Below are positions 1 to 13,498 of a DNA stretch of 64,000 bases, piece after piece. The stretch lies in contig JAQFVV010013377.1 in assembly GCA_028023455.1 (NCBI GenBank), forward strand, positions 1 through 64,000, in the 5' to 3' direction. The translations under genes and the position numbers were made by a program. Under the pieces are notes generated by a model. The model worked only from the letters and a program-made list of their open reading frames with translations, was not told where the DNA came from and did no database searches. Each line of letters opens with the position of its first letter. Positions within the stretch are counted from its first letter, which is position 1. The stretch is from Epiperipatus broadwayi. Its lineage: Eukaryota; Onychophora; Udeonychophora; Euonychophora; Peripatidae.

Positions 1-3000
1 CATAGATTAATTAAATAAATACTTACATACTTGTGAGTTGAGGAGGTTATTGGCATATTATTTCAAAAATATAAAATATAGTAATAAAAGTTATGAAATA
101 TTGCTGCCACATGAAAGTGAAATAAGAAAATATTATATAATTGAGGCTTAATGGCAGGAGACATTACTAGAGTTTATAGAGAGTTAAATACACATTAAAA
201 TAAGATAAGAAGTTACAAATGATTTTAATTAATAATTGATTTCTGATCTCAAGATCATCTAAAAAATTTGCAATGCTTTAAAGAAATTGTTAAGTGAGAC
301 ATTTGGATTAAGGTTTAAATAATTAACAAAAGTTTATGAGTTCTAGGCAGCAACAGGAATTTATTACCTTAATCAATCATTAATAGTGGTCCTTGGTTAA
401 TTGCAGCATCCATCAGAGACTAGATCTAGTTTTGATTCTTGTTTGTCAGGCAGGTAGCATTTCCATTATTTAACTGGTATATAGATGATTACAGTTCTTG
501 GGTAGATAAGTCCTGGGTGATGATTTTGTGGGAGACTATTTTGAATGGCAGGGAAAGGTGGATACAACACTCTACTCATGGGACATTAATTTAAAGGTAC
601 AGATTTGGCTTACCATTGTTCTTATAAAAGTAGCTGTTCTCTTCTGCATATTCAAAGTCAGTCCTATTTATATATTTTTGGACATTGTTCTGGAATGCTT
701 TTTAGTTATAAACCTGAGGCATTTTATATACCTTGGCAATTTGCAGATCGGATGCATGCTTTTGTTCTAGTAAGTTTTAAAACAATACAATCCTGCCAAA
801 AATTCCTCAAATGATTGTTTCAACATCTCATCTTAGATTTTAAAACTAACTTAAAATGGATAAAATTTTCAGTAATGGATCTTACATTATTTTTATACCA
901 TTATAATATTTTTAACTTGGATTAATGCATTTCCTGTTAATTGCTTTAACTGCATTTGAGAATATTTAGCAGGATTGCATCAGATTTTCTGACCACCATT
1001 ACTAAAAGTAAATAATGTTTTATACAAAATTTTAAATATACAATCTAATATAATACATTTTAATATAATAACTATTTTACAAGTAATCTTCCATCACCTG
1101 TTTATATACATAACCATTACACACCTATACAACTTTAGAGTGATACACAATATTTGTTTATTTAAAATATTTAATTTAAGATATTAATAAATATCTATGT
1201 CACAGTTATTTTTAAAACTAAAGCAAAAAAAATTGTTAGATAAATGTGTATATTCACGTAAGGATGGAATTTGAATTTGGTTTGGTGGTGGGAGATTGGC
1301 TTAGGCTGTGAAGTGCAATATGACTCTCAGATTGACTAGTTCAATATGTTTGTTTGCCAATCAAACAAATAAAGCTCTACCAAAAATTATAACTTCAAAT
1401 GGGATTACTTACCATTTTAACAGGAATAATATTTATAACTTATGGCAACAGCAGTGTAAAATTATGCCAAGAATTATTAATAATTAGTATGAATAATAAA
1501 CTACAAATACTTTTGAAAAGAATTTTCAAATATAATCACTTTATGGATTTTCAATGCAACTTTTTTTTTGAGAACTTAATAAAAGTGATTTGAAAACTGG
1601 AGAAAACTTTTTGTGATAAATATTGATGACTGCTCACACAGCTTGTATGTTTTATTTATGAAATTATATTTTATTTAATATTGCTTTTCTTTCAAAAGGT
1701 CATTTAACTTATATGTGTGTGAGTGTGAACATACAAATATACACATGTATATAACTAACCAAAACAAAATTTTAATTACTCTAAATTTATATTTAAATCA
1801 TTATATTTCCAAATCTCATTCTCAAAAGCAAATTTAAGGATTCAAAATGAGCTTTTCTATCCAGAAGAAATTTATTTTTAACTAATTGCTAATAAATGTG
1901 TGAGTTTACAAATATAAGTGCACAATCTTTTTATATAAAAAGAATGGTTATTAATATAATAACATAGTCATATGACTGATATTTGGAATTTTCTCAATGG
2001 CATTTTCTTTGTTTATTGACAGAGAAATTATAAATACTATGGTGAACATTTGATATGAATTTTAAAATGTATAAACTGACAATTTAAAATTATTTAATTT
2101 TATTTATCACACAAAGTTTCTTCAAAATGAAATGATAAAAGTAATATGCATATAAAATTAAATAATAAATAAACCATCTGAAATATTAATAAAAAACCTA
2201 ATAAATGAATTATAAGCATGAACTTATGACTTTTTCAAATGTTTGAAATGGAAACATCTTAAAATGGTAAAAAAATAGTATACTTATTGGAATTAAGTTA
2301 TGTCATTGATTTAATTATTTACCTAGCAGTTTGATTACTTTTTTGCATTATTTTTTTAAAGATTTCATGACAGAAAATGATAGGAACAAAATTATTCATG
2401 GTTTGATACAATGCACATTTACGTCAAATTAGCACGGCATATTCTGTAGCTTCTAGCTACGAATAAATATTTTTTTTTTTTATTTAGTTATGATTTATAT
2501 GTAAAACTTATTTCATTCAATGACAGTAATATTTATAACTGAATAAATAGAATTTGCTGTCGGTTTATACAATAAAATTTCCAAAGGCAATATTTTTTAA
2601 TTATATCAATAGCTTTTAGACCGATTACTATTTTTTAATCACATATTTTATCATCCTTTATTTCATCCTTTAAAAACAATTTTTACTTTAGTGAATGTTG
2701 AATAAAAATTATGAAACTTTTTTTTAATCATGTAAGTTTAATTATTATCACATTATATTTGTAGATGTTATTTACAAATGTAAACAAACATTTTTTATTA
2801 ATTAGTTAATTTAAATTTATTATAAGCTACATTTTTATTAAAATAACTTTACATAAGTTGAATTAATTGTCTTACCTTTATTTTAAGAAGTATTATTAGT
2901 TTTATTTATGTAAGTATTTATTTAATTAATCTATGGAATTCAAGACTATTTGCGTATCATACATGTACACAGTATGTGCATATTCTAAAAGAATACTATT

Positions 3001-4208
3001 TAATCAATGTATTCCTCCCTTTTATTATTATATATAGATTTTATATCAATTTTTAATATCTCACAGAAAGATTCTTACTTTATCAACATATTGCAGAACA
3101 ACCATTCCTCAATGCTTTGTTCATTGCATTAAAATGTCAACACGGTTTGGCATCAATTGAAACAAATCTGATAATTATTTTGATTCACATTCTCAGTTCA
3201 ATTAAAGAGCAATTTAGTTGTTTGAGTGTTATTGATTTTAATAAGTTCAAAGCATTTTGATGCAATTAATCATAAAATTCTTTTTAAAAGCTTTACAGAT
3301 TAGATTTTCCAAACGACTCTTTAATTGTTACTTTTCCTTAGAAACAGAATGATTTTTATGAAATGTAATAATAAATTTTTGTGACATATTATTGCTCATT
3401 AAATATACTTAATTAACTCCCAGGAATGCTTTTTGAATTGTCAAAATTTGGATTATGATAGACGGATTTTGTTTAAAGTAATTTTGTAATATTATCTCAC
3501 ATTGCTTAAAAATATTGTGGACAGTTTTAGTATCATTTATAATTTATATATATATAATTAATTTTAATGATTTAAATAGTGAGTTATGACAGGCAATTAA
3601 TTTATATATAAATTTACATTATCATATAATAACACCCTCTTTCTCTAGGATTTATTTTCAAATCAACCTTGCATTATAATTATTGACTAAAAGATGTAAA
3701 TGAAAAAAAATCAGAAGACATTATTTTGAACCTATGGTTATCTAATTAAAAAGTATATTATTTACATATTCTTAACCGTTTCAGCAAGAAAAACATAACT
3801 ATTGTGATCAAATTTGTTTTAAAATTTATTTAAACAGTATTAGTAGCTATGGAATAACTAGTTTAAAAATATGGATTGTGATTAACAAAATTTGTTACTT
3901 TAACCTTGCTGGCTTAGAATAAAAGTAACTTTGTGAAAAAACTGAAAATATTTAACAAATGTTTTGTTGCATTTCAAATAACAGTCTTTTGATATTTTAT
4001 ACACTAATTCTTAATTAAAAATGCTCTATCAAAACCCAGCTTTCTCACCATCTAAAATGTAAAGAAATCAATTTAAAATTGTGTTACAAATTAAAAACAT
4101 AACCATATCAAATATAATTTCTGCAGTCAATAATTTATAATAATCCATTTCAAAATAAAACTGAAAAAACATAACAATTAGAACATAATAAAGTATGTGC
4201 ATACTTAC
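1..4208. other. AT-rich non-coding DNA, no gene seen
   Basis: This stretch is dominated by A/T runs and short TA-rich tracts. Open frames are short, lack recognisable domains and have no good splice-site context. I see no transposon protein trace, no RNA gene and no long repeat. It is most simply read as intron or intergenic DNA; because an immunoglobulin exon on the minus strand follows at 4209, part of it may be an intron of that gene. Confidence 0.6.
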
Positions 4209-4466
4209 AATAAATTTCTAGTGTATTTGAAACAAATATTTCTTCATGATTTTCAAGTTGACATATTAGTGTTTGTCCAGTATCATTCATTGAGACATAT
4301 AGGGTCAGTTCATTTTTATAGATATTATTTGAATCCTTTATTATTGTACCATTAAATTCATTCCCTTGATAAATCCATTTAGTTCTAATATTCATCATCC
4401 CTCTGGCTTCACAAAAAAATTTATTTTCTTGATGTTCAACTAACAAGTTGCTTTTGATTTCCATAT
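4209..4466 (-). CDS. Immunoglobulin-domain exon (partial gene)
   Basis: A single exon encodes one immunoglobulin-like domain. Visible hallmarks are the B-strand cysteine in FFCEARG, the C-strand tryptophan in KWIYQG, and the LTLYV...NDTGQTLICQLE segment, which matches the family pattern of Leu, Asp-x-Gly and the second disulfide cysteine. On the minus strand the exon is preceded by an acceptor ending ACAG (4467-4470) and followed by the strong donor GTAAGTAT (4201-4208). It is 258 bases long and leaves two bases before the first full codon and one after the last, so it is a symmetric 1-1 phase exon, as is typical of shuffled immunoglobulin domains. There is one potential N-glycosylation site (NGT) and another at NDT. 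No neighbouring exon of the same gene was recognised in the window, so the host protein is unknown; a cell-surface adhesion molecule or receptor is likely. The ATG at 4464 is internal and need not be a start. Confidence 0.65.
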
Positions 4467-5110
4467 CTGTGTATATAAATATATAATTTGTAATTATGTA
4501 TATATAACATGTAAATTATATGTGCAATTTAATTAAATTTATAGTAATTGCAATTAAACCCATAAAATATTAGGTGATTTTATCACATGACTCCAGATCA
4601 CACATTTTTGTTTTAGAATATATGTTGTTGCTTCATAACTCTGTGCCACCAATGATAATAAAAATTTGTTGCTAAAACAATAGGAATTTTGATTCAATCT
4701 GACAAAAATTAAATGTCTGGATATGCTCATTAATTGTAAAAACGTTAAGCATTTAGTAAATGAATATTCACACTTTTAAATACACATTATCACTAGAGGC
4801 AAAAAGTATTTAAATGATAGTGTCATATATATACAATTTTTGCAATATCTATTCATATTAGCATGTTAACACACAACTTAAACATTTTTAATATTTATAA
4901 TGTAAACTAGTTCTTTACTAATTAGATTATGCTTTCTAAAAAAAACATTTGTTTGACATGATAATAAAATTAAATTGACAAAGTTTTAATTACCTTTGTT
5001 TGTTTTTTATAAGGGAGGAAATCAAAACCAATTTCCATGCAGTCTCTTAATTTTTTTTATTAAACTAGTGACATCTGTTACTTTATTCACTCATATTTTT
5101 CAGATACTGT
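4467..5110. other. AT-rich non-coding DNA between Ig exon and LINE
   Basis: I see no coding trace or recognisable repeat here apart from a short TA-rich tract next to the immunoglobulin exon. It is likely intron of the gene containing that exon. Confidence 0.5.
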
Positions 5111-5268
5111 CTGGTCGCGCTAGTAGTCACAAAATCTGCCTGATAAGCTCTACATTTAAATCAAGTTTTATAAAAAGTTTGGGGAGTCAGAAATCAAAAA
5201 AGTGGCACAACCTTTGGGTAAGTACATTTCCTAATAGTTTCTGAGCAGGGAGAAATGACTAAAATGTC

Positions 5269-7370
5269 ATGTCTGCAAAAAGCAAGAAAATTAGAAACAA
5301 TGCTAAAAAATCCACTACTGAAGACAATGTAACTAGATTTTTCAATAATAAAACCACCACAAAACTCAAAAATGATTTTAAAAAATTATCCACAAACTAA
5401 ACCTAAAAAATTTCCAGAAGAAAATGACGTGAAAGATGATTCACAAAATAATCATACTAAAGAAAATAATACAACCAACCCAAATAATTACAAATATAAA
5501 AGTAATAAAAAGGGGGAACTGCCAGAAGTTGACAAAAACACTATATAATTGATATAAAAATCTAGAAAATAATCATGAAAGAAACTTAGATGTTGAAAAT
5601 AAGGAACCCTCAAAAATAATGAAATTAAAGATAATTCAAGTCAAAATCCCAGTACAATAAAAATAAAACTTACCAGAAATAAGACAGAAGAGAAGAACAT
5701 CGATGATTCAAAGCCACTAGAGGGTGACAAATCTTGATGAAATTAACAATGCAAAACACAAAAAAAAAGACTTGGGAGAACTCTATCAAAACCAAAGTAC
5801 AAATGAGGCCCCAAAATACAACTGTAGTATCAATGTAAATTCATATTCCAATGCTGTTAAAAATAATGAAACCATCCAAGTTAACAAAAATCCTAATAAA
5901 AACCAACAAGCCATACCAATTTTAAATATGATGGACTTTAATTGTCAGCAGGAATTAAAACCAACAGAGAATATGAATGAAAGCACCCAAGCCAATGGGG
6001 AAACTTTCATTCAAAAACAGTATCAAAAAATCAATTATTCAATTTAACAAATGTATTCCTGACATTGTTGAAATCGTTTTCAAATTATTCAAATGAATAG
6101 TTGAATTCAATTCATAGGCATATCACAATTGCTTCAGAAATACAATCAAGTTTCTGGACAATAAATACATAATTGCATAGTAGACATAAATCAACCTATA
6201 ATACTCACTGGAAAAATTAAAAACTGCCTAATGAAATTTGATGAGCCTGAATTGGAAAAAATGTTGACCAAATATGGATCAGTTTCTGGATTCAGATACT
6301 GGTATGACCATATGTCTCAAGATCAAATTTTACCAAACACAGCATCATTCACTATATCTGCTGTAAAGGGTTGGCCACACTGACATCCCAATGGTGATTT
6401 ACTCTAGGGGGAATCTCAAAACATGGTAACTTTCCATGGGGTTCATCATCAATGCTTTTACTGTTAGAGAGAACCCATTTTATTAAAGGTTGTATGGCTA
6501 GAATATGCATGAATTGTGAAATCAGAAAAAACAGGATTCATAAATGTGTAAAAAACAAATGCAAACAAAAAAGACTCTAAAAATATCATTAAAACATAAC
6601 TGGCAACTCTACAGTAATAAAAATAAACATGAACAACATGAATCCAATAAATATGGGAGGAAATAATAGAAAATGCATCCAACAACTCCACTCAAGAGTA
6701 AAACAAGTCCACTAAATGACCCAATGAATACAGGCATGCCAAAACAAAACAGCACAAAAAATGGAATTGAAACAAACCAAAATCGGACTAGGACTGTAAC
6801 AAAGAAATATGTAGAAGAAGGTATAGAAAAAAAGACTGATTGTACTATAGTTGAAGTTCAGATGAACACTACAAGTAAAAAATAAATCTATCATGTCTAA
6901 ATAAAGAAATAAACCAAGCATCAAATCAAATAAAAAGCAAGAAAAAGAGAAAGTCACAATGCTCTAACAAACAGTTTGGATGAAGACAATTCAGATAGAA
7001 TAGGCAATCATGCAGTGGAGCAAGGCATACAATTTTCAACACTAATTGAGAAGATTGACCCAGAAGTTGAAAGGAAAAGAAAAAAGGGTGGTGCAGTCAA
7101 AACCCCAAACTACAAGATATGTACAAAATCAATAACCAACCCACAACATTAGACACCAACTCAGTTACCCAAATGGACTTTCAAAACCAAGTTGAATTTT
7201 CCCAAGTTACCAATTGTGGATTTGATGACTTCCATGACTCTAGTTCCAAGTGGTCTCTTTTTGATGGAGAGTGAAGACCAAAACAAGAAACAATTATTCA
7301 ATATAATGATGGGACACCCATAGAAAAGGTGATTAAACAAGTAGTGTATTGGGAGGGAATAAAATAGTAG
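5269..7370 (+). pseudogene. LINE ORF1 remnant (RRM-like and zinc-knuckle RNA-binding protein)
   Basis: A first reading frame opens at the ATG at 5269 and runs as a Lys/Asn/Thr-rich low-complexity segment through about 6050 with several stops. From about 6200 a more conserved domain can be read across frames: a segment GKIKNCLMKFDEPELEKML followed by KYGSVSGFRYWYD, which has the look of the first half of an RRM-like fold in LINE ORF1 proteins. Around 6450-6570 a pattern of Cys-x-x-Cys, His-like and Cys spacing is left over from CCHC zinc knuckles, several of whose residues have been lost. The known role of such proteins is to coat LINE RNA. The downstream part to 7370 is again low-complexity and acidic. 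The copy is non-functional; domain boundaries are approximate. Confidence 0.55.
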
Positions 7371-7419
7371 CCTCTGTGAGATAGTATAATCAATCTATAT
7401 GCCAACCCAACAAACAATA

Positions 7420-10400
7420 ATGAAAATTGATATCTTCAGCATTAATGTCCATGGACTTAATTTACTGGACATGGTATATGCATGGAAGAAAACAAATTAC
7501 ACATTGGTTCAAATGTTCCCTTTTGACAACTGCAGCTGGGGGTGCAATTTTCATTAACTCTAAGAAGAACCATCTTCATGCTTCAAGATACTACAAATTG
7601 AGACCAACTGCATAATCACAATCCCATATATGGTCAATTTCAAATCACTCTAATCTATATCTATATGAAGAATGATCAAAACATAATCCACAAAGTTATA
7701 ATTAAAATTAATTGTGTACTAGCTGCAAATATCCAGTTTTAATTATGAGTGATTTCAATTTAGTGTATAGTGCATTTAATAAAAAGTACACCCATTTACG
7801 CAATCATGGTCTCATGTGTGGAGGTTTTTTCCTCAAAATGCCTTCTGTTATATCAAACAGACCATATTGTTAACAGACTTGATCTACTACTCACACACCT
7901 TGCATTTTAAAATCAAAGCAACATTCTGGCCAGCGATTTTTTCAGACCACTTAGCTTTTGTGGTCTCTTTAGTTTTACATTACAATCAAGCAGCCATGGA
8001 AAGTAATACCAAAATTATGAGGATGCCAATGAGAGACTCAGCACTAGAGTGAGTATTCTCTGTGGTCTACATATACTTTAAAGAAGTAATCATTTTAGAA
8101 CTTCCAATTGAGGAAGCTTAGTTCTCTCATATTGGTATCCTACAATCAATAATTAATGATGCTATTTACAAAAAAAGGACTGATTTGGCTATTGGCTAAT
8201 CTCAACATCATTGAGAAACTTCACAATATCTCCCATAAATACTAAATTGTTAATCTCATCCTAGGCCTCAAGGGACAGTACAAGGATAGGCCAACATCCC
8301 TCACTAATTACATCTCAATAAAAAGGACCAACTGATTTCTATCAGACCAACATAGTTGGTCTAAGAGTTATATATGTTGGGCATTGGGGTTGGCTAGTAA
8401 AAAAATCAGTTCCACAATCAATAACAAGTGATGGCAAACACTATGTGGGCTCTGAGATGATTAATATTATTAGAGAACACTTTAGAGTTAAACTCCAAAC
8501 TGGCCAGATGGGAAGCAAAGAGAACATATGATTTGAAAATAATCAGCCACATGAAATTACAGAGAGAATACTGGACAAGCTAAATGCATTCTTGGAAAGG
8601 GTCCATTCATGAATACATGGAATACTGAGGTTTGTTCTGCTCCATCTAGATAGATTCTCAGTACCAATAATCAAAAGGATGATAGATTGATTGGGGGATA
8701 AGCTCCATAATATCAATAATTTATACCTGATTTCCCCTGTTTCTTTCTTGAAAAAAAGAGATGCCATCACCAGAACTTACCAATCTCAGGCCCATCTCCA
8801 GATGTCATGTTCTAATCAAAGTCATTGAGCAACTAATAAAAGTCAGAATCCTAGGTAAAATCTATGATGCCATATCAGACACCATATTCTAGAAAAAGAA
8901 AAACAATTATCAATGCTATCAGTCAAATGAAATTTATAAGAACAAGAAGGAAATTTATATTGTGGTAGCATTAGAAAATGTGTGGCCATCAATTCTGATC
9001 AAAATTATAAAACAATACAATGTGTACAGTCTATTTAAGGATGATCAGCAATCTTCTAATAGAAACATGTATATTACCATGAATAGCAAGATAACCCCTG
9101 GATTCGAACCAACTCAATCCATCCCATAGGGATCTCCTATTAGTGGATTACTTTTTATTGTATACATACATCCACTACAGTTGGAGATCAAAAGGGAGTT
9201 ACCAGGATATATGTATTTGCTATTTGAAGAGAGATGACACACATTAGCTTCATGGATGATATTCTGATTTGCCTTCCATCCCAGAAATTTATAAAACAAC
9301 TAGAGCTATTTGTGGATCAATACTGGGTAAAACACAAGTTGGAGATTAGTAGACAAAAATCTGCAACATGAAAAATATTAGCAGGAGGGAAAATCATATC
9401 AAACTTTACAGCATATTGACAAAAATTTTTCGGTTTTAATTTCCACAGACCATCATTAGAAATAATGAGAGACATTGAGGAATCATTGTTCACATCGATC
9501 AAAAAAAAACACATCCTCCTTATCAAAAGTCTAAAAGTTAAAATCAGACTGCTTAACACATTATTATTCCTGAAAATCAGCTATTTCATGAATGGATTTA
9601 ACCCTCCTAAAAATTCCTTAAGAAAATAAATTCAGAATGTGCGAGACTATTCTGAGGCAGTAAAACAGTTGTTATAAGTTTACAAAAGCTATAAAAACCC
9701 AGAAAACATAATGGCCTTGCTTTCCTCTCTATTGTTACACTCATCTTTCAAAGAAATTATAACCAATTTGTAAAGGTTATAAAAAAGCCATAGAAAACTG
9801 ATGGAACATGGCACTATAACACTGATCGGTAGGCCTCCACCAATTTAACAGAACTGGACAAAAACTCTATGGGATAAGGTGGGGAAATTTTTTAACATTG
9901 AAAATCATACTATTACTACAAAACTGAAATATTGGGAAGCATACAAACTTATGCATGGGGATGATCAAATTGAGAATACCATATTAGGTGTAAACAATCA
10001 AAAAATCATATTGGGTAACCTAGAGCCAAAATTCCTGGACTTCGTGATTAAATTCAATTTAGATTCCCTCCCCATGAAATCCTTCCTAGCCAATACAAAA
10101 AACCACAAAAAATTCAAACAATTTGTCAAATGTGTGGGAAGGGGAAAGAATAAATTAACCATATCATCACGAAATGCACCAGATTAAATATTCACAGACT
10201 ATTAATTACAAATTGGGCAAAAAATATAAATGCAAATGTCTTATCCATAAGAAGTTGTATGGAACATGGTGTTTTTTTGCAAAAATTAGAGTTCCATTTT
10301 TTTTTTCAATTATGTGCTTTGGTGTCTCAGATGCAAGATAGTAATGGAGCAGGCAGAAGACCCTAAAGATTATATATTCATGTAAACAATACACAAAATC

Positions 10401-10562
10401 AAGAAAATAGATAATTTAATTGCACAAAATACATTATGGAGTTTACATGGTCATTTCTGGACCTGAATTCTGCAAATCCATCTGAACATTTATAATGTAA
10501 CTTATCAACAAATATTCAGCATTAAGCTAATGCCCATGGATTTGTGGATTTTAACAATAAAT
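7420..10562 (+). pseudogene. LINE ORF2 remnant (endonuclease and reverse transcriptase)
   Basis: The endonuclease start is visible as IDIFSINVHGLN (about 7427-7465), followed further on by a DLIYYS...FSDHLAF stretch (about 7877-7965), which corresponds to the conserved Asp-Arg-Ile-Tyr and Ser-Asp-His motifs of LINE endonucleases. The reverse transcriptase shows LTNLRPIS near 8780-8800, a GSPISGLLFIVYIHPL motif B at about 9128-9178 just after a stop, and the catalytic FMDDILIC at about 9250-9275, i.e. the usual two aspartates. A C-terminal stretch reads CGKGKE, a stop, then INHIITKC (about 10130-10180), resembling the Cys/His motif at the end of L1/Tx1 ORF2. The frame then continues to a stop near 10562. 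Stops and frameshifts are frequent throughout. In life the product would nick the target and prime reverse transcription on it. Confidence 0.7.
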
Positions 10563-10565
10563 GAA

Positions 10566-13067
10566 TAGTCTCACAAAGCACATGTGCATTTGCTTAATGC
10601 TGATTATTATTAGTTTAAAAAACATCACATAATATAAAATAAATATCTTATCAACAAATATAATTTATAAAATAAATTTCCTTTTAAATTTTTTTTTACT
10701 AATCCCTACTTTTATCTGTTAACATGTGTCAAAACTTGTTAAACTTTACATGTCTCATATCTATAAGTAGTAAAACATGTCTTCTAAACAAATAAATGTA
10801 TTTTTATTAGTCTTTTTGCTTGTCTCTAAATTTATTACTAAACTTGTTATGTTATTCTTATCTACATTAATAATTAAAATTGAAAATCATGTACTTTGTT
10901 TTTAATACTTTTAAAATATATGTTCAAACAGTTATTCAATAAACAATTAAAAGGCATAATTAATTAAGTTACATTACACCATTAAAAAATTGTCACATCA
11001 TGACCAAAACTGATAATAGTATTTTTTAAATTGATAAATAATATAAAAGATTAAATATGTATAAAATTAAAGTTGCAATATAAAATTTTAATATTTTTAA
11101 AACACCTAATTACTCTCTGTATATGACAATGGTGCCGAAAAAGAGATCAGACTGAGTGAATACTACAATATCAATTGGAGCCAGGGCCTTATCTCTGATA
11201 TTAATCTTTAATAACTTATGGATAAATATGAATTTGAGGTTTGAAGATATTAGATTAAAAAGAAAATGGTATCTCAGAAAGCAAAGTGTCAGTAGAATGA
11301 AGAATGGCAATCACATATTAAGACTTAGTAGCCTTTCTTGAATATTTTCAGTAACTGCTATTGTGGAAAATTGGATTTTTGTACTAGCTGTTGCAAAGCA
11401 ACAATATAAAAATAAGGCAGTATATGGAAAGAAAATTATTCCAGTATTTCTTTTTCCCCTCATACATAAAGATACATTGTATTAATATTTCCAGATATCT
11501 TAGTATCAGCTAGAAAGATATCTTAGTATCAGCTAGAAAGGCTTTGGTTAGTAAATCTTTGAGGTGTTTTTTTAAGAAATGTAAGTATTAAGGTTCCAAA
11601 TGTCATAACACAAATTACTGTGTATTAATTTTATTATAAATCATAAGAAAATAATAAAAAACTTTCTTATATTCAGTGTTGGTTGTTAAGTTATGAAACA
11701 CTCAATATTATAAGTTTTGTTGAGAATAAATTGATAACATGGCATGTGTATTTATAAATGAAAGTGAATAAAAATTTATGAATTGTTTTGTGATAGGGGA
11801 TGTGTCTGTAGGAGTTAAAAGAATATACGATTGTATGTTGCTCTTTGACAGTTAAATGTAAAAATCCAATGTACAAAGAAACTATTTAATTTTCATTTAA
11901 GTATTGCTCCAGATAAATCTGAAAACTAGATTATCTTTTTTAAAACATAGATGGTTACAATTGGGAATAAAAATTCATTTGTGGAAGTAATAATATGGTG
12001 ATAAAGATAAATTTACTGTGATGTGACTAATGCCAGAATACTAATTTGTACTGCTAAATAGTGAATTGAAAGAACCATGAATTATAAAGATGTTTAAAAG
12101 GAAAGGCTCTGTGAACAGAAGATAACTGTTTGCCAGTAAGTGTAACATTCTAATATGGAAAAGTTTGGGGAGATATATATGTAATACAGCTGACTAATTT
12201 ATTTATGAGGGGTATATATATTACAGGCAATTTGTTTTCTATTTCAATAAAAGTGAATTAATCAATATTATAATTAAAAATGAACAGACAACAAAACCCT
12301 GAGAGATAGACTCATTAGGAGGGAACCCAACAGATAATTCTCATTGAGAGTAATACTAATGGTCACATGATCACCATTTCTTATGGGGATTTTATGCACA
12401 AGCCTTCTGGGATCCATTGATTACTCTGGCTTGCACTGAGTGGCAAAACATAAGAGTTTTTCCTGTTTTAATAGCAATGGTATTGTAATTTTGAATTGTC
12501 TTATCACATATTTAGAAGATTATGTATTACATAGAATCAAAGACAGCTGCAATATCCAATTGAATGATAATACAAATACCTTTTTGACTTTTTTTGCATC
12601 ACCAATTATCATCTTAAATAGTACTACCTCAGGTGTGGATATTTCCTTAATGATACACTGATATTTGGAAATAGATAATCAAATTAGAAGTTGTATCCTA
12701 TAGTTAACATAAGATTTATTGACTTTGATAATGCATTGATACATAGATATAAGTCTGCAATTCTGAAGTAATGAAAAAAGAATGTCTTTACTCAAAAAAA
12801 AAATTGGTGAGACATGTTAAAGCTGGCTTATATTATTCATTTATTTAGAAAGATGGATTAATATTTTGGTAATCATTTAAATGACAATCCATCCCACTTG
12901 GTGGCATTGTTCTTCCAAAAATATGACTTCCTATACTGTTAACAGGCCATTACATTTTATTTACATATTATAACAAAGAAACCAATATACAGAAAACTTT
13001 TTTAAAACATTTTTTATTAATATCAAAAATAAAAATTCCTTTTTTTAATATTTTATAAAATCATTAA
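10566..13067. other. Mostly non-coding; one possible retroelement scrap
   Basis: The sequence is AT-rich with scattered short open frames. The only part with any protein flavour is 12440-12661, a 73-residue plus-strand frame with a GIVILN...YVLHRIKDS pattern. That loosely recalls the zinc-finger end of a Ty3/gypsy integrase, but the diagnostic histidines are missing. A perfect 23-base tandem doublet lies at 11493-11538. Nothing else was recognised. Confidence 0.4.
11493..11538. repeat. Perfect 23-bp tandem doublet
   Basis: Two identical 23-base units lie back to back (11493-11515 and 11516-11538), each built around TATCTTAGTATCAGC. With no difference between the units, the duplication is probably a recent slippage or break-repair event. 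Confidence 0.9.
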
Positions 13068-13498
13068 CATTTTTCAAAAACAATAATAAATAGATATTCA
13101 TTTATTTTACATTCTGATCAAAAAATGTAATTTCAAAACAAAAAAAAATGACTGCAATTCTCAAGTAACATTACTTTTTACTATATACACACTAAAACAT
13201 AACAAATAAATATAATTGAACGATTCATAATTTTGTGAATGCTGTAGCCTGATCTCTTCTAGTAATAAAAATTTGTTTTTGTTATTTTTTCAAATAATTA
13301 AATGTTTTTCAAAAATAATAATAAATAAATATTTGTTCACTTTACGTTATAAAAAAACACAATTTCAATCCAAAAAAAAAATATTGACTGCAATTTTCAA
13401 CTAACATTATTTTTACTACATAAAAATTAAAACATAAAACTAAGAAATAAAATCAAACAATTCCTAATTTTGTGAAAGCTATAGCCTCATCTCTTCTA
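13068..13498. repeat. Two-unit tandem duplication, about 235 bp
   Basis: Unit 1 (about 13068-13262) and unit 2 (about 13303-13498) share the order: TTTTTCAAAAA-type start, an AATAATAAATA tract, a poly-A run followed by TGACTGCAATT, an ACTAACATTA-like core, and an end near GCCT(G/C)ATCTCTTCTA. The offset is 235 bases. The units have diverged by many substitutions and small indels, so the duplication is old. No coding potential was seen. What follows (to 13740) includes a short GGGTTAGGGTTGGG tract. Confidence 0.8.

Larger units (their letters stand above)
5111..10565 (+). mobile_element. Decayed L1/Tx1-like non-LTR retrotransposon (LINE)
   Basis: This is a nearly full-length but heavily mutated LINE on the plus strand. 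In order it shows a short 5' leader, a Lys/Asn-rich ORF1 with an RRM-like and zinc-knuckle region, then an ORF2 with an apurinic endonuclease, reverse transcriptase and a cysteine/histidine C-terminal motif. Both frames are interrupted by many stops and shifts, so it cannot move by itself. The 5' boundary is set where the sequence becomes less AT-rich and the 3' boundary at the last stop of the readable ORF2 tail; no clear target-site duplication was found. The endonuclease and reverse-transcriptase motifs fit the L1/Tx1 group better than RTE or CR1. Confidence 0.75.

Noticed and set aside
528-814. Two overlapping open frames near the window start
   Set aside because: Hydrophobic AT-coded composition without motif, splice context or repeat evidence.
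1283-1360. tRNA-like A box (TTGGCTTAGGC) with a weak B-box-like word downstream
   Set aside because: The downstream word lacks the GGTTC core and no stem pairing is visible.
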